IMG/VR virus record: IMGVR_UViG_3300044625_000925
Span: 1-34,089 of that record
Reading direction: 5' to 3' (one strand)
DNA from: a virus
Length of the DNA stretch: 34,089 bases
Shown here: piece after piece, positions 15,815 through 23,840 of the stretch
Position numbering within the stretch: the stretch's first letter is position 1
Layout of the letters: each line of letters opens with the position of its first letter
Program-made: the position numbers and the translations under genes
The notes under the pieces: model-generated
The model's database searches: none
Seen by the model: the letters and a program-made list of their open reading frames with translations, nothing else
What the model was told of the DNA's origin: nothing

Positions 15815-16731
15815 ATTAAATTTTTTTCTTATAAAATGTATAATTAAAAAGAACGCTGAGATTACACGTTTTAATGAGAACCTTTAGAGTCATTATTTAT
15901 TCTACTCTTATCCACTTCCTTTTGAGAAGTATTTCTCAGTGACGGTATTTTAGGTTTACCACTCCTTGAGGTTTGAATTACTCTCATCTTACTTGACTCT
16001 TTCCGAGGATGCCTCCCCAGTTCGTCCTTGCGGGACTAAAGGTTTTTCGGATAATTACACTTAGACTTGGGATCCTTGTGTGCAATGAACGGCTCATTAC
16101 TATGTAGTCACCTTTCATCCAAACCTGACGGACACTTTTCCTTTCTGTAGTTAATAATAGAATCATTACTTTCCATAAAGTATTTGTGTTGTGGATTGTG
16201 AAAGTAGTGGTCCGTCAACCAAGCCAACTCATCTTTTGAACGAGTCGATACTTAACTACTCTCTGAAATGTCCCCATCTCCATATTTCTAGACTACTTCA
16301 AAACAATTCCTTTGGTAAAGAATCATTAGGGTTTGTAACGGCACCACCTGTACACAAACATACCTTTCGGTTTTAAGTATCCTATGATATTGGAACACGC
16401 AATAATAAAATTGGATAATTCTATTTTTTGCAATATTCCTACGAGTTATTCCTATTGGTGTTCCCACCTCAATCAGACGACCCACATCGCCCAATCACCT
16501 AACCACTTTCCCTACAGCGTTGCCCTCGGTACTAAAGGTTAAACGGTATCCCGCTTGTGTACTTAAGTTCAGTTACCTAAACCGCAAACTATTTACACGA
16601 ATAGTTCACTTTATCCTGGTTTCCCAGTTTATTTAAAGACCATACACGGCCTAATATCTTTTATCAGTTTCATTTCTTACTCCTGAATGGATATTCTATT
16701 TTCAAAGAACGTTTTCGGTCATTTCCGAATT
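15786..16731 (-). ncRNA. Large (~945 nt) structured non-coding RNA candidate
   Basis: A stretch of almost 1 kb with no convincing gene on either strand, visibly richer in G and C than its surroundings, flanked by a good host-type promoter (16738-16768) and a strong terminator. Minus-strand hairpins I can see include TTCGG/CCGAA right at the 5' end, CTGG-GAAA-CCAG and GGTG-GGAA-CACC with GNRA tetraloops, ACC-GAAA-GGT, AACTATT/AATAGTT, AGAGT/ACTCT and GTCC/GGAC. Size, phage context and autonomous transcription resemble the ornate phage RNAs GOLLD and ROOL; I cannot match either consensus by eye. A diverged member or a new class are both possible. The short reading frames inside are not supported by start motifs or composition. 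Confidence 0.75.
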
Positions 16732-16737
16732 GTTTTA

Positions 16738-16768
16738 CAAAGTTAAGACATTTATTTTTATTTGTCAA
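16738..16768 (-). promoter_or_regulatory. Bacteroidota-type promoter of the large RNA
   Basis: Minus strand TTGAC (16764-16768), 18-nt spacer, TAACTTTG (16738-16745). One of the best matches in the window; predicted start near 16731. Confidence 0.8.
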
Positions 16769-16785
16769 GTACTTTGTAAATTTTT

Positions 16786-16935
16786 TTATTTTTTTTCAAT
16801 ATACACGTTGTTAGTACCATATTTTGTTGCCATTATATGTGCAAATTCCAAATTTGGTGTAAAAACTTTTTGTCCTTTATCGTTAATATACCCAAAAATT
16901 TCAATTTCAATTACTTGTGTTTCTTGTTCTGTCAT
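16786..16935 (-). CDS. Small hypothetical protein (49 aa)
   Basis: ATG at 16935, TAA at 16786-16788. Sequence begins MTEQETQVIEIEIFGYINDKGQ and ends YGTNNVYIEKK, a compact beta-like acidic peptide. No known motif. It lies just upstream of the large-RNA promoter and has an RTATTTAT motif 28 nt upstream. Coding-like composition and spacing support it. Confidence 0.6.
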   Translation of the reverse strand: MTEQETQVIEIEIFGYINDKGQKVFTPNLEFAHIMATKYGTNNVYIEKK

Positions 16936-16963
16936 TTTTTTTAATTTATATATCAAACATAGA

Positions 16964-16970
16964 ATAAATA
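16964..16970 (-). promoter_or_regulatory. RTATTTAT motif, 49-aa gene
   Basis: Minus strand reads ATATATTTATTCTATG. A second TATATAAAT-like stretch lies between it and the ATG. Confidence 0.4.
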
Positions 16971-16990
16971 TATCTATTAGTCAAGAAAGT

Positions 16991-17467
16991 TTAAAAAACT
17001 TCAACAAAAAACCAATCAGGAATATCTCTATTTTTCCAAGAAACAAAAGATTTTTTTGCCTCTCTATAATAATTTCTATAAGATTCGATAACATCGTTAC
17101 CAATTTTATATTCATCACCCATGGCCATAGGTGGAGAAGTAAAATCAACATCGTGAATTTTTGGTTTGTTATCTAAACACCATTCAATTATATCTTGAGA
17201 TTTATGTCTTTTACCATATCTATATGTATATTCTTTACATAATTCTAAACCAAGATCACAAAGATATAAATAATTAGATAAACTTTCCCTGCACCAAATT
17301 GCGCACGGATGATTTTTGTGAGATAACTTATATGGTGCTTCATTACCATTAACCCAATGTACACCACATAAAAGTTGCGCGGTTTCTAATATCATTTTAA
17401 CAACGTGTTTATCACAATGGTATTGAGCGCACTTTTGGGTATCAAAATCTAAAAAGAAAATATTCAT
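16991..17467 (-). CDS. Pyrimidine-dimer glycosylase-like family protein (158 aa)
   Basis: Begins MNIFFLDFDTQKCAQYHCDKHVVKMILETAQLL and contains HKNHPCAIWCRESLSNY and SPPMAMGDEYK. This pattern (N-terminal MNIF, HCDKHVVKMILE, later HxxHP..W) resembles the Pfam family around pyrimidine dimer DNA glycosylase (Pyr_excise), widespread in phages; I assign it from memory and the reaction is unproven. Soluble, His/Cys-rich, no membrane segment. A -7 box TATCTTTG lies 5 nt before the ATG, suggesting an early, possibly leaderless mRNA distinct from the lysis operon upstream. Confidence 0.65.
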   Translation of the reverse strand: MNIFFLDFDTQKCAQYHCDKHVVKMILETAQLLCGVHWVNGNEAPYKLSHKNHPCAIWCRESLSNYLYLCDLGLELCKEYTYRYGKRHKSQDIIEWCLDNKPKIHDVDFTSPPMAMGDEYKIGNDVIESYRNYYREAKKSFVSWKNRDIPDWFFVEVF

Positions 17468-17472
17468 ACCAA

Positions 17473-17480
17473 CAAAGATA
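17473..17480 (-). promoter_or_regulatory. -7 box (TATCTTTG), 158-aa gene
   Basis: TATCTTTG followed by TTGGT and the ATG. The -33 region is only a T-rich stretch (overlapping the start of the 17505 gene's 3' end), so the promoter is less certain than others. Confidence 0.5.
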
Positions 17481-17504
17481 TGGAATATTTTTTATTTAAA
17501 AAAA

Positions 17505-18113
17505 TTATTGTAATAAATGTGTCATTAAAACTCCACCAAGGGAAGTTGCATGAACTTGTAGATGGTTTATAGAATCTATGCCAAGTTTTGTTTTTCTTTT
17601 TGTATAATCCAAACCTAACGTACCAATAAATCTATCGTCAATTGTTTTAATTGCAAATAAATAACCTGATTTACACCCAGTATCTTCCGCAATATATTTT
17701 AAACCAAATGTTGCCACCGTATCATCTTTATAGTCGGGTATTTCTATAATATCATTAATCAATAATTCATTTATAGATTTAGAAAATAAATTAACGGGTA
17801 TATTGTGGAAATTGGTTTGTACTGATTGTACTCCAGGGTTAACTGTTTCATATATTATTGAGAATTTTGCCATTGATTTTCCTGTTGGGTAAAAGTTTCC
17901 TCCATTATGAAACTGTGTAACCCAGACTCTATCAGCATTAAATTCTTCTTTTATATGTTCTATTTTTGTATTAACTAATTCACTAACTCTAAGGGTGTCC
18001 ATAACCATGTCCGCCTTAGGTTTTTTCTCTAGTTTATTTTTTATAAAAATTACCGCAATAGGACCTATAACTCCAGTAATAAAGGCGATAATTATCCCTA
18101 CATACTCACCCAT
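17505..18113 (-). CDS. Membrane-anchored GAF-like protein (202 aa)
   Basis: One N-terminal transmembrane helix (VGIIIAFITGVIGPIAVIFI, about residues 5-24) followed by a basic stop-transfer (KNKLEKKPK) and a soluble domain. Residues about 60-195 (RVWVTQFHNGGNFYPTG ... AIKTIDDRFIGTLGLDY) have GAF-domain character: small-ligand sensor folds with a conserved FHNG-like turn. The topology places the GAF domain in the cytoplasm. It starts 5 nt after the lysozyme-like gene, so it is likely co-expressed in the late lysis region. A sensor or structural role at the inner membrane is an inference. Confidence 0.7.
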   Translation of the reverse strand: MGEYVGIIIAFITGVIGPIAVIFIKNKLEKKPKADMVMDTLRVSELVNTKIEHIKEEFNADRVWVTQFHNGGNFYPTGKSMAKFSIIYETVNPGVQSVQTNFHNIPVNLFSKSINELLINDIIEIPDYKDDTVATFGLKYIAEDTGCKSGYLFAIKTIDDRFIGTLGLDYTKRKTKLGIDSINHLQVHATSLGGVLMTHLLQ

Positions 18114-18118
18114 TATAA

Positions 18119-18796
18119 TTAAACTTTTTTAACTAATGATCTTGATATTTCAGGTGGATCTAATCTACCTTGATCAAGAACTCTTAATACACCATCTTTT
18201 GTTCCCCAAACATCTAAACTAGAACATCTTGATATTTCTTTTGCTCCTTTATTATTTTTTAAACCATTAACAATACAATCATATCTACCATTTGTTAAAG
18301 TTTTTACTGTTGCGTCAATACCATCTTTTTCTGTTTTATAGTTTCTAACTCCACCAACACATTTATCTCCAGATTTTTTTAAACAATTCCAAAAAGTTGA
18401 GTCCGACATATCTTGAGTTGTATTAAATGGATTGTAAGTTGCTTTAGCACCTTCAGCCTGTCTCCACGCATAGAAGAAAGCCAAATTTTCTTTTGTAACA
18501 GGAGCATCAATCCTCTCTAAAACTTTTTTATAAAATTTTTCATCATCGTCCGATGGTTTCTCAATTTTATATTTTTCATAATCTTTTGTTACCTCATCAG
18601 ATTTATCACCCTTTTTTACTTCAAAATCATCTTCATCATCAAATTCAATCCCTGTTAATTCTTGAAATTTATTTTTTAATGTTTTAAATGTTTCTGATTT
18701 TTTAACCGCATCAATAGCATCGGTGAACCATCCTTCTTCTATTGAATTCATTTTTCTTATTTTATTTTTTTCGGATTCTGAAATTAAATTTTTCAT
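18119..18796 (-). CDS. Lysozyme-like peptidoglycan hydrolase candidate (225 aa)
   Basis: N-terminal leader MKNLISESEKNKIRKMNSIEEG, a style seen in other proteins here with possible prohead-protease sites (ISE, IEE). The C-terminal 140 residues match a lysozyme-like domain seen in phage tail and virion proteins: FFYAWRQAEGAKATYNPFNTTQ (Trp and Glu in W-x4-EG, then NPFNTT), then GGVRNYKTEKDGIDATVKTLTNGRYDCIVNGLK. The Glu of AEG is the likely catalytic acid. It may digest cell wall during entry or lysis. It has its own RTATTTAT motif downstream of the holin terminator. Confidence 0.75.
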   Translation of the reverse strand: MKNLISESEKNKIRKMNSIEEGWFTDAIDAVKKSETFKTLKNKFQELTGIEFDDEDDFEVKKGDKSDEVTKDYEKYKIEKPSDDDEKFYKKVLERIDAPVTKENLAFFYAWRQAEGAKATYNPFNTTQDMSDSTFWNCLKKSGDKCVGGVRNYKTEKDGIDATVKTLTNGRYDCIVNGLKNNKGAKEISRCSSLDVWGTKDGVLRVLDQGRLDPPEISRSLVKKV

Positions 18797-18814
18797 AATA
18801 ATTAAATTTTTATA

Positions 18815-18821
18815 ATAAATA
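18815..18821 (-). promoter_or_regulatory. RTATTTAT motif, lysozyme-like gene
   Basis: Minus strand reads CTAATATTTATTATAAAA, 18 nt before the ATG and just after the 18831-18860 terminator. Confidence 0.5.
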
Positions 18822-18830
18822 TTAGATAAA

Positions 18831-18860
18831 AATAAAAACCCCCGAAAAATCGAGGGTTTT
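18831..18860 (-). terminator. Terminator after the holin gene
   Basis: Minus strand AACCCTCGA-TTTT-TCGGGGGTT followed by TTTATTTTT; one A/C mismatch in an 8-bp stem. Ends the two-component/lysis operon. Confidence 0.8.
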
Positions 18861-18878
18861 TAAGTCTATTAACTAAAT

Positions 18879-19046
18879 TTATTTTTTATCAACAATAGAC
18901 CAAATAGAACCTGTTAGTGTCAAAACCGCACCTATAATATCAGATACAACTGAATCGGTTGCAAGCCCTTTCATTATAAGTATACCACCAACGAATGTTA
19001 ATCCGTGTCGGATAATACCCATAACTTGTTCTTTAGATAATTTCAT
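18879..19046 (-). CDS. Small holin-like membrane protein (55 aa)
   Basis: MKLSKEQVMGIIRHGLTFVG then GILIMKGLATDSVVSDIIGAVLTLTGSIWSIVDKK. Two hydrophobic segments (about 9-26 and 33-50) separated by a short polar turn, charged ends: typical of small phage holins that make membrane lesions releasing endolysin. The order endolysin, holin, terminator supports it. A double ATAAATA palindromic region lies upstream. Confidence 0.8.
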   Translation of the reverse strand: MKLSKEQVMGIIRHGLTFVGGILIMKGLATDSVVSDIIGAVLTLTGSIWSIVDKK

Positions 19047-19075
19047 AAAATTTGTTTTTTATGGTTTATTTATAT

Positions 19076-19082
19076 ATAAATA
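19076..19082 (-). promoter_or_regulatory. RTATTTAT motif, holin
   Basis: Minus strand reads TGATATTTATATATAAATAAACC, overlapping the endolysin stop codon boundary, 29 nt before the holin ATG. It would allow extra holin transcription inside the operon. Confidence 0.45.
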
Positions 19083-19907
19083 TCACTTAAGTAGGTTATA
19101 ATATTCCTTAAAATGTTTTATTCTATCTGACAAACCTAATGTTCCTCCGTTTACTCTTTTTGTTACCGCAGTTACTGTTGCATCATCGGCTCCCTTATCA
19201 CATATTGACCATAATTTATTTGAATCGAAGAAAAATGCCGCAGAGGCCAAAGGATATTTTGTTGCAACTAAATCAGGATTAGCTACACAATCTTCACCAA
19301 TAAATTTAGTAAAACTAGTGTAGTTACCTTTACCTGTTAATTGAATATAACCTCTTCCTCTAAATTTATAACCTTCTTTTGATGCTTCGTCTCCATTACT
19401 CATACGGTTAGCATAAACTCTTGATGCAATCTTTTCAGGTTGTTTTGCATATGATTCTGCCAAGTTTCCTGGGAAATACTTTCCAAAGGTTCTTTTTAAT
19501 CCGTCAGCAGAATAGTTAAGGTTTTCAGAAACGGCCTTGAATCCTCCTGACTCGTGACCACATTGTGATAAGAAGTGAGCAAGTCTCAAGTTAGTTGTAA
19601 TGTTGAATTTTTTTGCAGTTTCAGCAATTTGTGCAATAACAACATCAGGAATATGTCCCTTTAGTTTTTCAACGTTTAGTCCTGCAACGGGTGTGATTAC
19701 AACATCTTCTTTAACTACCTGAGTTGTCCCGAACATTTTAGACCAAGTGCCGTCACCAACAATACCATCGGCGGTTAACCCATTTGCTGATTGCCATTCT
19801 TTAACTTTTTTTTCTGTATTTGGTCCGAATGAACCATCTGCAGTTAATCCTAATTTTGTTTGGAGTTTTTTTACATCTTCTCCTGTAGATCCTACTTTTA
19901 ATAACAT
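19083..19907 (-). CDS. Endolysin: peptidoglycan-binding domain plus GH19
   Basis: 274 aa. Residues 1-60 are a PG_binding_1 domain (LLKVGSTGEDVKKLQTKLGL ... DGIVGDGTW). Residues about 85-274 are a glycoside hydrolase family 19 (chitinase/lysozyme) domain: HFLSQCGHESGGFKAVSENLNYS with catalytic Glu119, the region YKFRGRGYIQLTGKGNY, and PLASAAFFFDSNKLW. It cleaves the glycan chain of the cell wall. No signal peptide, so release depends on the holin. Ends with TGA. Located between the coiled-coil membrane protein and the holin. Confidence 0.95.
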   Translation of the reverse strand: MLLKVGSTGEDVKKLQTKLGLTADGSFGPNTEKKVKEWQSANGLTADGIVGDGTWSKMFGTTQVVKEDVVITPVAGLNVEKLKGHIPDVVIAQIAETAKKFNITTNLRLAHFLSQCGHESGGFKAVSENLNYSADGLKRTFGKYFPGNLAESYAKQPEKIASRVYANRMSNGDEASKEGYKFRGRGYIQLTGKGNYTSFTKFIGEDCVANPDLVATKYPLASAAFFFDSNKLWSICDKGADDATVTAVTKRVNGGTLGLSDRIKHFKEYYNLLK

Positions 19908-19918
19908 AATTTTTGTTT

Positions 19919-20596
19919 TTATTGTTTATTTTCTGTTGCGTATTTTATACCCATAATTGTTCCTACTATTGAAAAAGCGTTTGTTAAAAGAATACCAAAT
20001 ATGTTTGACCAAGCAGCGCTAATAACTTGGGTGTCCTTACCAACAAATAATGTTAAAACATATACACCAGTAGTAACAACACCTACACCCATGATAACCC
20101 AAAGAGCCACTTTAACTATTGTGGATATGAGTTCGTTTTGTGTTTTCTTTTGTAATAAATCTAAATCATTTTCTGCATTTTGTTTTGCCGCTTCAGCATC
20201 AACTCTCGCCTTTTCGGACTTCATCATTTCTGTTTGAAGTTTTTCTGTAAGTTCTAAATTTTCTTTTTTCCATTCGTTAAGTTCTCTGTTTTGAACTTCA
20301 AATGTTAACTTGGACTCTTCTATTTCTGTGATTTTGTTTTGAAGATCCTCCATCATTTTTTCGTTTTTTTCATTTAACGTTACGAGTTCATCATTTTGTT
20401 TTTGTATTTTTTTTGTCATCTCAAGACGTTTTTTTCTTTTGTCTCCGTCTTTTGTTTCACATTCTTTTAAATACGTTTTAAAGTCCTCATCATCTTCAGT
20501 ATCAATAAGTTTAGTAATATTACCTTCAAGACCTATACCTTTTTTAACGTATAAGTCCATCAATGTTTTTTTAGTATTACTATCTATTTTTATCAT
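19919..20596 (-). CDS. Coiled-coil membrane protein of lysis operon (225 aa)
   Basis: Residues about 55-150 are a long charged coiled coil (RKKRLEMTKKIQKQNDELVTLNEKNEKMMEDLQ...). Two hydrophobic helices follow: about 157-182 (IVKVALWVIMGVGVVTTGVYVLTLFV) and 194-218 (WSNIFGILLTNAFSIVGTIMGIKYA). The ATG overlaps the TGA of the response regulator (ATGA), so the two proteins are translationally coupled. Sitting between a response regulator and an endolysin, it could be a holin, an antiholin, or the output partner of the regulator. None of these is proven; a membrane effector is the safest reading. Confidence 0.8.
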   Translation of the reverse strand: MIKIDSNTKKTLMDLYVKKGIGLEGNITKLIDTEDDEDFKTYLKECETKDGDKRKKRLEMTKKIQKQNDELVTLNEKNEKMMEDLQNKITEIEESKLTFEVQNRELNEWKKENLELTEKLQTEMMKSEKARVDAEAAKQNAENDLDLLQKKTQNELISTIVKVALWVIMGVGVVTTGVYVLTLFVGKDTQVISAAWSNIFGILLTNAFSIVGTIMGIKYATENKQ

Positions 20597-21030
20597 TTGT
20601 AAACTTTAAATGGTAAAGTTCTATTTTTATATCCTTCATAATCATTTCTAAATTCTTCTAAACGTGGTTCGATGTCATCAGATTTAATGATCCAAAACTG
20701 AGCCCCCGCTTGGATTGCTTTTGCTTGTTCTTCTGGTTCATTTGATGATGATATGATCCCAACAACTACGTGATTACCATATTCAAAATTAATTTTTCTA
20801 ATTAATTCTATACCATCAAAAGAACTACCAATGATATTTAAATCAACAAACACACATTCAGGTTTATCATTATCACCCTCACTTTTGAACCATTTCTCAA
20901 ATTTCTTTGCCGCTTCGTCAGAGCTATTTAACGCATTTAAAGATAAACTTATATCAAGTAACGAACAAGCGTCTTCAAATACCAAATGGAATAAATCCTC
21001 ATCATCCACTAATAAAATTGAATCAATCAT
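20593..21030 (-). CDS. Stand-alone response-regulator receiver (145 aa)
   Basis: CheY-like receiver without an output domain. Acidic pocket Asp9/Asp10 (LLVDDED), phospho-acceptor Asp63 (VFVDLNI), Ser94-96 (GIISSS) and Lys116 (WIIKSDD) are all in place, so it should be phosphorylatable. The partner kinase ends 14 nt upstream and the next gene, a coiled-coil membrane protein, overlaps its stop codon. With no DNA-binding domain, it probably acts by protein-protein contact. Confidence 0.93.
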   Translation of the reverse strand: MIDSILLVDDEDLFHLVFEDACSLLDISLSLNALNSSDEAAKKFEKWFKSEGDNDKPECVFVDLNIIGSSFDGIELIRKINFEYGNHVVVGIISSSNEPEEQAKAIQAGAQFWIIKSDDIEPRLEEFRNDYEGYKNRTLPFKVYK

Positions 21031-21043
21031 TTTTTGTTTTTTT

Positions 21044-23167
21044 TTATTTTATTTTTATTTTTACTTTCGTTCCCATTTCATTTTTCTCACATGTTATACT
21101 AAACCTGTGTTCTTCTAAAATTGCAACGCAAATATTTAACCCTAAACCAGTACCCGATTCTGTTTGCCCTTCTTTTCTTATGTATGGTTTACGTAGGTGA
21201 TCAAAATCTTGTTGTGTAATCCCTCTACCATTATCTTGAATGTATATATTATTCTCATCAGAATAAATTTTAACAAACTTAGTGTCAGAATCATTATACT
21301 TTAAACCATTTCTAATAAGGTTATCTACTGCAGTACAAAATAACGCCTCGTTTACTTCTATTGTTGGTAAGTCCTCAATAATTACTTGACTTAAATATGC
21401 GGTTGATGACAAATAATCAGTTAGAATGGTTTTTAAATTACATTCCGTTTTATTTAGAACAACGTCTTTTTTAACTAAATTAGTAAATTCATAGACACCT
21501 TTATATACTTTTTGAGAATGTTTTAAACCTTCTTTAATCATTCTAATAGGTGCCTCAATTTTTAATGATGTAATATCTTCAGAACTTAACCTTCTTTCTA
21601 AAGAACTTAATCCTCTTGGCATATATGTATTAATACCTGAATGCATGTCGTGTCTTAATATCTTTGCTGCATGTTCTAAGTAAGTGTTTTTCTTTTCAAT
21701 CTCTTTTCTTTGTTCATGAGAGTTAGTGATATCAGTGGCTATTTTCATAATACGATAAATTTTACCGTCTAAACCAACAATTGGGTTATAAGTCGATTGC
21801 AGATATACAATGGACCCATCTTTTTTAATTCTTGTAACTTCACCAGTAAACAATACACCATCATTTAATTTTTTCCAAAAAAGATTATATTCTTCACTTT
21901 TTGAATGATCGTCATCTATAAATATTCTATGGTGTTTTCCGACTATTTCATCAATTGACGAATACCCCATAGTATTTAAAAACAAATCGTTAGCAAAAAT
22001 AATGTTACCTTCTAAATCAAATTCAATAACAGCATTAGATTTATTTATCGCATTCATTCTATTACGGATCTCAACTTCTTTTTTCTTAAGCTCTGTCACA
22101 TCTTGTCTGATGGATGAAAACCCTTCTAATTTACCATCTTTATCAAATCTTGCTCTAATGTATGTATCAACATAATATAGTTCACCCAACTTACTTTTAT
22201 TGGTAACAACGTCATTCCATATTTCACCTTTCATTACTTTTTCATACATCTTACCCCAATATCCATCAGGTTGTAGACCAGAGTTAACAATGCTATGATC
22301 CTTCCCTTTAACTTCATCTAACGACCAACCCGATACTTCCTCAAATTTTTTATTAACGTATGTGATTTTACCATATTTATCAGCAATTGAGATGATCGAT
22401 GATTCATTAATAAATTTTTCCGTTTCTTTATTTCTTCTATCTATTTCATTACCTTCTTTAATTGAATATGCAAATGTATATAATGAAGATAATAATTGAG
22501 CAAAATTAACTTCAACCTTATCCCATTCTCTAAGGGTTAATGATTCAATACAAATAACACCGATCGTTTCTCCTCTATAAACAACCGGAACATCTAACAT
22601 GGATTTTACGCCAAGTGGTTTTAAATATGTTTCAGTAAAACAAGAAGTTGCGGTATGTGATTCAGCGTCATTTGCAATAATAATTGGGTTGATAAGTAAT
22701 GATAAGAAGTAAGGTTGGAAATCTTTTTTATATAGTGTTATGTCTTGATACCAACTATCTTCATATTTTATATATAATTGTTCACATATAATTGCACTTT
22801 TATCTTCATTATATAACCATATTGAACATCTATCCGCACTTATTGATTCAGTAACCTCTTTAGTTAATACTTTTGCCCCTTCTGTTGTATTACCTTCATA
22901 AAATAAAGGGTTGTGTGATTGTGATATTAAAGTTTCGTTTAATTTTTTAATATAGTTGGAGTGTTTTTTTCCTTCTTTATTTTTTTTTAGGTATTCTAAA
23001 ACAACCACCGCAAAGAATGGTATAAAGGCCAAAAAACAAGCATAACCAAAATAACCAATCTCATCGATGTACTTGATAAAGTTGAACACTAAAAGAGATT
23101 GTGTGGTAAAAAAAGTGACCATTACGGCCAACGATATAATTAAAGATATCTTAGATAATTTAGTCAT
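21044..23167 (-). CDS. Hybrid-free sensor histidine kinase with GAF and two PAS domains (707 aa)
   Basis: Two N-terminal membrane helices (about 7-31 and 38-58) separated by a very short loop, then a GAF domain (about 90-240), two PAS domains (about 250-365 and 370-490) and a kinase core. H-box ILRHDMHSG with His506; N-box VDNLIRNGLKY (615-620); G1 DNGRG (645-649); G2 GTGLGLNIC (672-677). All catalytic boxes are intact, so autophosphorylation is expected. The tiny periplasmic loop suggests a cytoplasmic or membrane-derived signal via GAF/PAS. Phage-encoded full-length kinases are unusual. First gene of the operon running into response regulator, membrane protein, endolysin and holin. Confidence 0.95.
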   Translation of the reverse strand: MTKLSKISLIISLAVMVTFFTTQSLLVFNFIKYIDEIGYFGYACFLAFIPFFAVVVLEYLKKNKEGKKHSNYIKKLNETLISQSHNPLFYEGNTTEGAKVLTKEVTESISADRCSIWLYNEDKSAIICEQLYIKYEDSWYQDITLYKKDFQPYFLSLLINPIIIANDAESHTATSCFTETYLKPLGVKSMLDVPVVYRGETIGVICIESLTLREWDKVEVNFAQLLSSLYTFAYSIKEGNEIDRRNKETEKFINESSIISIADKYGKITYVNKKFEEVSGWSLDEVKGKDHSIVNSGLQPDGYWGKMYEKVMKGEIWNDVVTNKSKLGELYYVDTYIRARFDKDGKLEGFSSIRQDVTELKKKEVEIRNRMNAINKSNAVIEFDLEGNIIFANDLFLNTMGYSSIDEIVGKHHRIFIDDDHSKSEEYNLFWKKLNDGVLFTGEVTRIKKDGSIVYLQSTYNPIVGLDGKIYRIMKIATDITNSHEQRKEIEKKNTYLEHAAKILRHDMHSGINTYMPRGLSSLERRLSSEDITSLKIEAPIRMIKEGLKHSQKVYKGVYEFTNLVKKDVVLNKTECNLKTILTDYLSSTAYLSQVIIEDLPTIEVNEALFCTAVDNLIRNGLKYNDSDTKFVKIYSDENNIYIQDNGRGITQQDFDHLRKPYIRKEGQTESGTGLGLNICVAILEEHRFSITCEKNEMGTKVKIKIK

Positions 23168-23171
23168 ATCA

Positions 23172-23178
23172 ATAAATA
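23172..23178 (-). promoter_or_regulatory. RTATTTAT motif, histidine kinase operon
   Basis: Minus strand reads ACATATTTATTGATATG, 4 nt before the kinase ATG. Candidate promoter for the kinase-regulator-lysis operon. Confidence 0.5.
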
Positions 23179-23210
23179 TGTAGAAACTCTTTACTTTTCA
23201 AAATTCATAA

Positions 23211-23217
23211 TATTTAT
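23211..23217 (+). promoter_or_regulatory. RTATTTAT motif, YkuD-like gene
   Basis: Plus strand reads TAATATTTATATTGAAAA, 17 nt before the ATG at 23235; divergent from the kinase motif at 23172. Confidence 0.45.
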
Positions 23218-23234
23218 ATTGAAAATTAATTATT

Positions 23235-23840
23235 ATGTATACAAGAGAACAAATTGAAGCGGCCGTAAAGGCTAAGGGGTATGTTTGGTTTGAAGATACC
23301 TCAAACAAAAGTTACGATGTGAATATCGTAGGAGTAAGAAACAATGCACCTTCAGTTGCAAAAAAAGTAACTAACGTGTTTGATGATCACCTTACACTTT
23401 CATTTAAAGATGAAAAAGGTGTTTGGCAATACTATTGTTGGATGGCAACATGTGATCCAGGTAAAAAGGGAGTTCAACAATTCCACAACAAAAATGGTGT
23501 TGCAAGGTTAGTACCGGGACAATACAGAGGTGTATGGAAAATTGATTTACATCAAGGTAAATATGAAGCGCTTTGTCAAAGAAATGGTAACGTAACTGTT
23601 TGGAGAGACGCAAACAAAGACTTAATTTTTGAAGAAACAAAAACAGATACAGGTATGTTTGGTATTAACATTCACAAAGCAGGTCAAGATTCTCAGTGGG
23701 TTGAGAACTGGTCTGAAGGTTGCCAAGTATTTAAAAGAGTAAAAGACTTTGATGTGTTTATGTCTTTATGTAAAAAGGCTTCAAAAATTTGGGGGAACAA
23801 ATTTTCGTACACACTATTAGAATCTACAGATATTAAATAA
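23235..23840 (+). CDS. YkuD-like L,D-transpeptidase/peptidase domain protein (201 aa)
   Basis: Shows the catalytic pattern of the L,D-transpeptidase (YkuD) fold in divergent form: MFGINIHKAGQDSQWVENWSEGCQVF at about 137-162, i.e. His, a 13-residue gap, Ser-x-Gly-Cys with the Cys as nucleophile. The N-terminus (MYTREQIEAAVKAKGYVWFED) resembles a helical peptidoglycan-contact segment. In phages such domains probably cleave or remodel peptidoglycan cross-links. No signal peptide. Gene ends in TAATG overlapping the next start, so it is coupled to the 180-aa gene. Confidence 0.75.
   Translation: MYTREQIEAAVKAKGYVWFEDTSNKSYDVNIVGVRNNAPSVAKKVTNVFDDHLTLSFKDEKGVWQYYCWMATCDPGKKGVQQFHNKNGVARLVPGQYRGVWKIDLHQGKYEALCQRNGNVTVWRDANKDLIFEETKTDTGMFGINIHKAGQDSQWVENWSEGCQVFKRVKDFDVFMSLCKKASKIWGNKFSYTLLESTDIK

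Noticed and set aside
15984-16494. Short frames of 60-68 codons inside the large RNA
   Set aside because: Found on both strands, no promoter or start context, composition unlike neighbouring genes; better explained as structured RNA.
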